Program-made: the position numbers and the translations under genes
From: Devosia sp.
GTDB taxonomy: Bacteria > Pseudomonadota > Alphaproteobacteria > Rhizobiales > Devosiaceae
DNA: 5,852 nucleotides
Assembly: GCA_016793415.1 (NCBI GenBank)
Contig: JAEUMC010000785.1
Span: 1-5,852, forward strand
Direction: 5' to 3'
Notes under the pieces: model-generated
What the model saw: the letters and a program-made list of their open reading frames with translations, nothing else
Databases searched by the model: none
Told to the model about the DNA's origin: nothing
Shown here: positions 4,601 to 5,852 of the stretch, piece after piece
How positions within the stretch are numbered: the first letter of the stretch is position 1
Layout of the letters: each line of letters starts with the position of its first letter

Positions 4601-5620
4601 TTACGGCTCCAGCCTACCCTGCTCCGGGTGCGCCTCCGCTGAGACGTCGCGCTCGTTGCGGGTCTTGTACAGCGAGTAGAGCACACCGCCTGCGAGCACG
4701 CCGAGCGTCACCACCAGCGACAGCAGGGTGTCGATCTTCACCCCGAACGGCACCAGCGCCACCTTGGCGCCGATCAGCACCAGGACGATCGCCAGCGACA
4801 CCTGCAGGTAGCGGAAGCGGTTCATCGCCGCCGCCAGCGCGAAGTAGAGGGCGCGCAGCCCGAGAATGGCGAAGATGTTCGAGGTGTAGACGATGAAGGT
4901 ATCCTGCGTCACGGCGAACACCGCCGGCACCGAATCCACCGCAAAGATCAGATCGACCGTCTCGACCATGATCAGCGCCACGCCAAGCGGGGTGAGGAAG
5001 GTGACGAGCTTGCCGGTCTTGCTGTCGGGCAGCTTGGTGAGGAAGTTCTTGCCGTCGAGCTTTTCTGAAATACGGAAGTGCTTGCGCAGGAATTTCAGGA
5101 TCGGGTTGGCCTCGATATCGGGCTCCTCATCCTTGTGCGAGAACAGCCGCACCCCGGTGAAGATGAGGAAGGCGCCGAACAGCACCAGCACCCAGCTGAA
5201 CGAATGCACCAGCGCCGCGCCGAGGCCGATCAGCAGGGCACGGAACACGATGACGCCCAGGATGCCCCAGAACAGCACCCGGTGCTGGTAGATGCGGGGA
5301 ATGGCGAGGAAGCCGAAAATGGTCGCGATGACGAACATGTTGTCCATCGCGAGGCTCTGCTCGATCAGGTAGCCGGTGTAGAACTCGAGCCCGGCATCGG
5401 CGCCGCGGCTGAACCACACCCAGACGCCGAACAGCACCGCGACGAAGACGTAGCCGGCATAGAGCGTCAGGCTCTCCCTGGCCGAGATTTCGTGCGCGTT
5501 GCGGTTGAGAATGCCCAGGTCGAAGACCAACAGGCCGATGACGATGGCGAGAAACGCCACCCAGAAATAGACGGGTGTACCGAGGAAATCGCCCATAAGG
5601 GCGCTGAGCAGCATATCCAT
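4601..5620 (-). CDS. TerC/Alx-family integral membrane protein (putative metal efflux)
   Basis: This is a 339-aa inner-membrane protein of the TerC family, with about eight or nine hydrophobic helices (roughly 17-38, 51-71, 93-108, 115-137, 142-160, 205-235, 241-262, 273-292 and 298-317). Family hallmarks are acidic residues within the membrane: FDLGIL (D34), IEQSLAMDNMFV (E87, D93, N94), and METVDLIFAVDSVPAVFA (E220, D223, D229, S230). A charged cytosolic loop (161-203) separates the two halves, as in Alx-type proteins. Relatives are linked to manganese export and metalation of secreted proteins and, in older work, to tellurite resistance. The role here is inferred from the family. The start ATG at 5618-5620 follows GGAGAGG at 8 nt. 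An upstream ATG (5660-5662) and GTG (5663-5665) in the same frame lack a ribosome binding site and would add 14-15 hydrophilic residues. No other ter genes are nearby, so this is not a tellurite operon. Confidence 0.94.
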   Translation of the reverse strand: MDMLLSALMGDFLGTPVYFWVAFLAIVIGLLVFDLGILNRNAHEISARESLTLYAGYVFVAVLFGVWVWFSRGADAGLEFYTGYLIEQSLAMDNMFVIATIFGFLAIPRIYQHRVLFWGILGVIVFRALLIGLGAALVHSFSWVLVLFGAFLIFTGVRLFSHKDEEPDIEANPILKFLRKHFRISEKLDGKNFLTKLPDSKTGKLVTFLTPLGVALIMVETVDLIFAVDSVPAVFAVTQDTFIVYTSNIFAILGLRALYFALAAAMNRFRYLQVSLAIVLVLIGAKVALVPFGVKIDTLLSLVVTLGVLAGGVLYSLYKTRNERDVSAEAHPEQGRLEP

Positions 5621-5628
5621 ATGCCGGA

Positions 5629-5635
5629 CCTCTCC
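5629..5635 (-). promoter_or_regulatory. Ribosome binding site deciding the TerC start
   Basis: GGAGAGG on the minus strand (complement of 5629-5635) lies 8 nt before the ATG at 5618-5620. The longer frame opening at 5665 has no comparable site. Confidence 0.7.
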
Positions 5636-5711
5636 ATGTGAACGTTGGAGCAGTTCCGACATCACGGAGCGTAGAAGTGCTGCCGTCAGAGGGGCCCGGT
5701 ACCGCCCGCAA

Positions 5712-5739
5712 AACGTAGCGAGCTATCGGCCGAGTTCAA
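5712..5739 (-). promoter_or_regulatory. Candidate promoter of the TerC gene
   Basis: On the minus strand TTGAAC (complement of 5734-5739) and TACGTT (complement of 5712-5717) are 16 nt apart, giving a leader of roughly 85 nt. The -35 match is fair (4/6) and the -10 weak (3/6). The rest of the upstream stretch, 5621-5802, shows no gene and no canonical manganese riboswitch core that I can recognise. Confidence 0.25.
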
Positions 5740-5802
5740 GCCCCCAGGCAGCGGCAAAATGCGGCAGTCCGGCTTTTGGCTCAGGCCGAGGCGCCGCGGC
5801 GG

Positions 5803-5847
5803 GCTGGCCCCCACCCCGGACCCCTCCCCGCGACGGGGAGGGCCTCC
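5803..5847. repeat. Third copy of the CCCTCCCC-type palindromic repeat
   Basis: CCCTCCCCG (5822-5830) and CGGGGAGGG (5834-5842) form a 9-bp perfect hairpin with a 3-nt loop. Next to it lies a CCCCCACCCC tract. The same stem-plus-tract architecture is seen in the element at 400-516, so they appear to be diverged members of one dispersed family. It marks the window edge upstream of TerC; the neighbouring gene is not visible. Confidence 0.65.
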
Positions 5848-5852
5848 AAAAA

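Noticed and set aside
4601..5620. Tellurite resistance operon
   Set aside because: Only a TerC-family protein is present. No TerA, TerB, TerD or TerE homologue is nearby, and TerC/Alx proteins more often function in metal homeostasis.
5078..5641. A 187-codon plus-strand frame opposite the TerC gene
   Set aside because: The product is a Glu/Gln/His/Asp-rich mirror of hydrophobic TerC codons and has no ribosome binding site.

Overview
The window is 5852 bp of GC-rich bacterial DNA with tightly packed genes and strongly GC-biased third codon positions. Gene content and the dispersed palindromes (a CGTCATCCCCGCG-type repeat and a CCCTCCCC-type repeat) suggest an alphaproteobacterium of the Hyphomicrobiales, possibly near Devosia. 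That placement is an inference from general familiarity, not a database match. It looks like ordinary chromosome: I see no transposase, integrase, phage gene, tRNA, rRNA, CRISPR array or toxin-antitoxin pair.

Layout from left to right. 1-399 (+) is the C-terminal part of a ChaC-type gamma-glutamylcyclotransferase cut by the window edge. 400-516 is an inverted pair of short GC-rich palindromic repeats. 537-851 (-) is a stand-alone DUF1905 protein, divergent from a PhnB-like VOC protein at 969-1388 (+). A strong hairpin at 1415-1449 follows. 1503-1850 (+) is a small secreted Sel1-like protein, convergent with a calcineurin-like phosphodiesterase at 1869-2672 (-); a hairpin containing the stop codon sits at their junction. 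A 132-bp divergent control region (2673-2804) carries three exact copies of the 9-mer GTCACGGCA, two of them forming a perfect palindrome. It leads to a luciferase-like flavin-dependent oxidoreductase at 2805-3827 (+), followed 13 nt later by a divergent SRAP (YedK/HMCES-like) protein at 3841-4416 (+). The convergent gap 4417-4600 holds a REP-like inverted repeat and a terminator-like hairpin. 4601-5620 (-) is a TerC/Alx-family membrane protein. Its roughly 230-bp upstream region ends at another palindromic repeat at 5803-5847.

The genes do not form one pathway. Several are housekeeping or stress-related: glutathione turnover (ChaC), handling of abasic sites in single-stranded DNA (SRAP), metal homeostasis (TerC) and phosphodiester hydrolysis. 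The only likely operon is the oxidoreductase plus SRAP pair. The most interesting signals are regulatory: the repeated 9-mer around the phosphodiesterase/oxidoreductase promoter region, the displaced Shine-Dalgarno sequences of both genes there, and the altered signature residues of the SRAP protein. I found no convincing undescribed multi-gene system.
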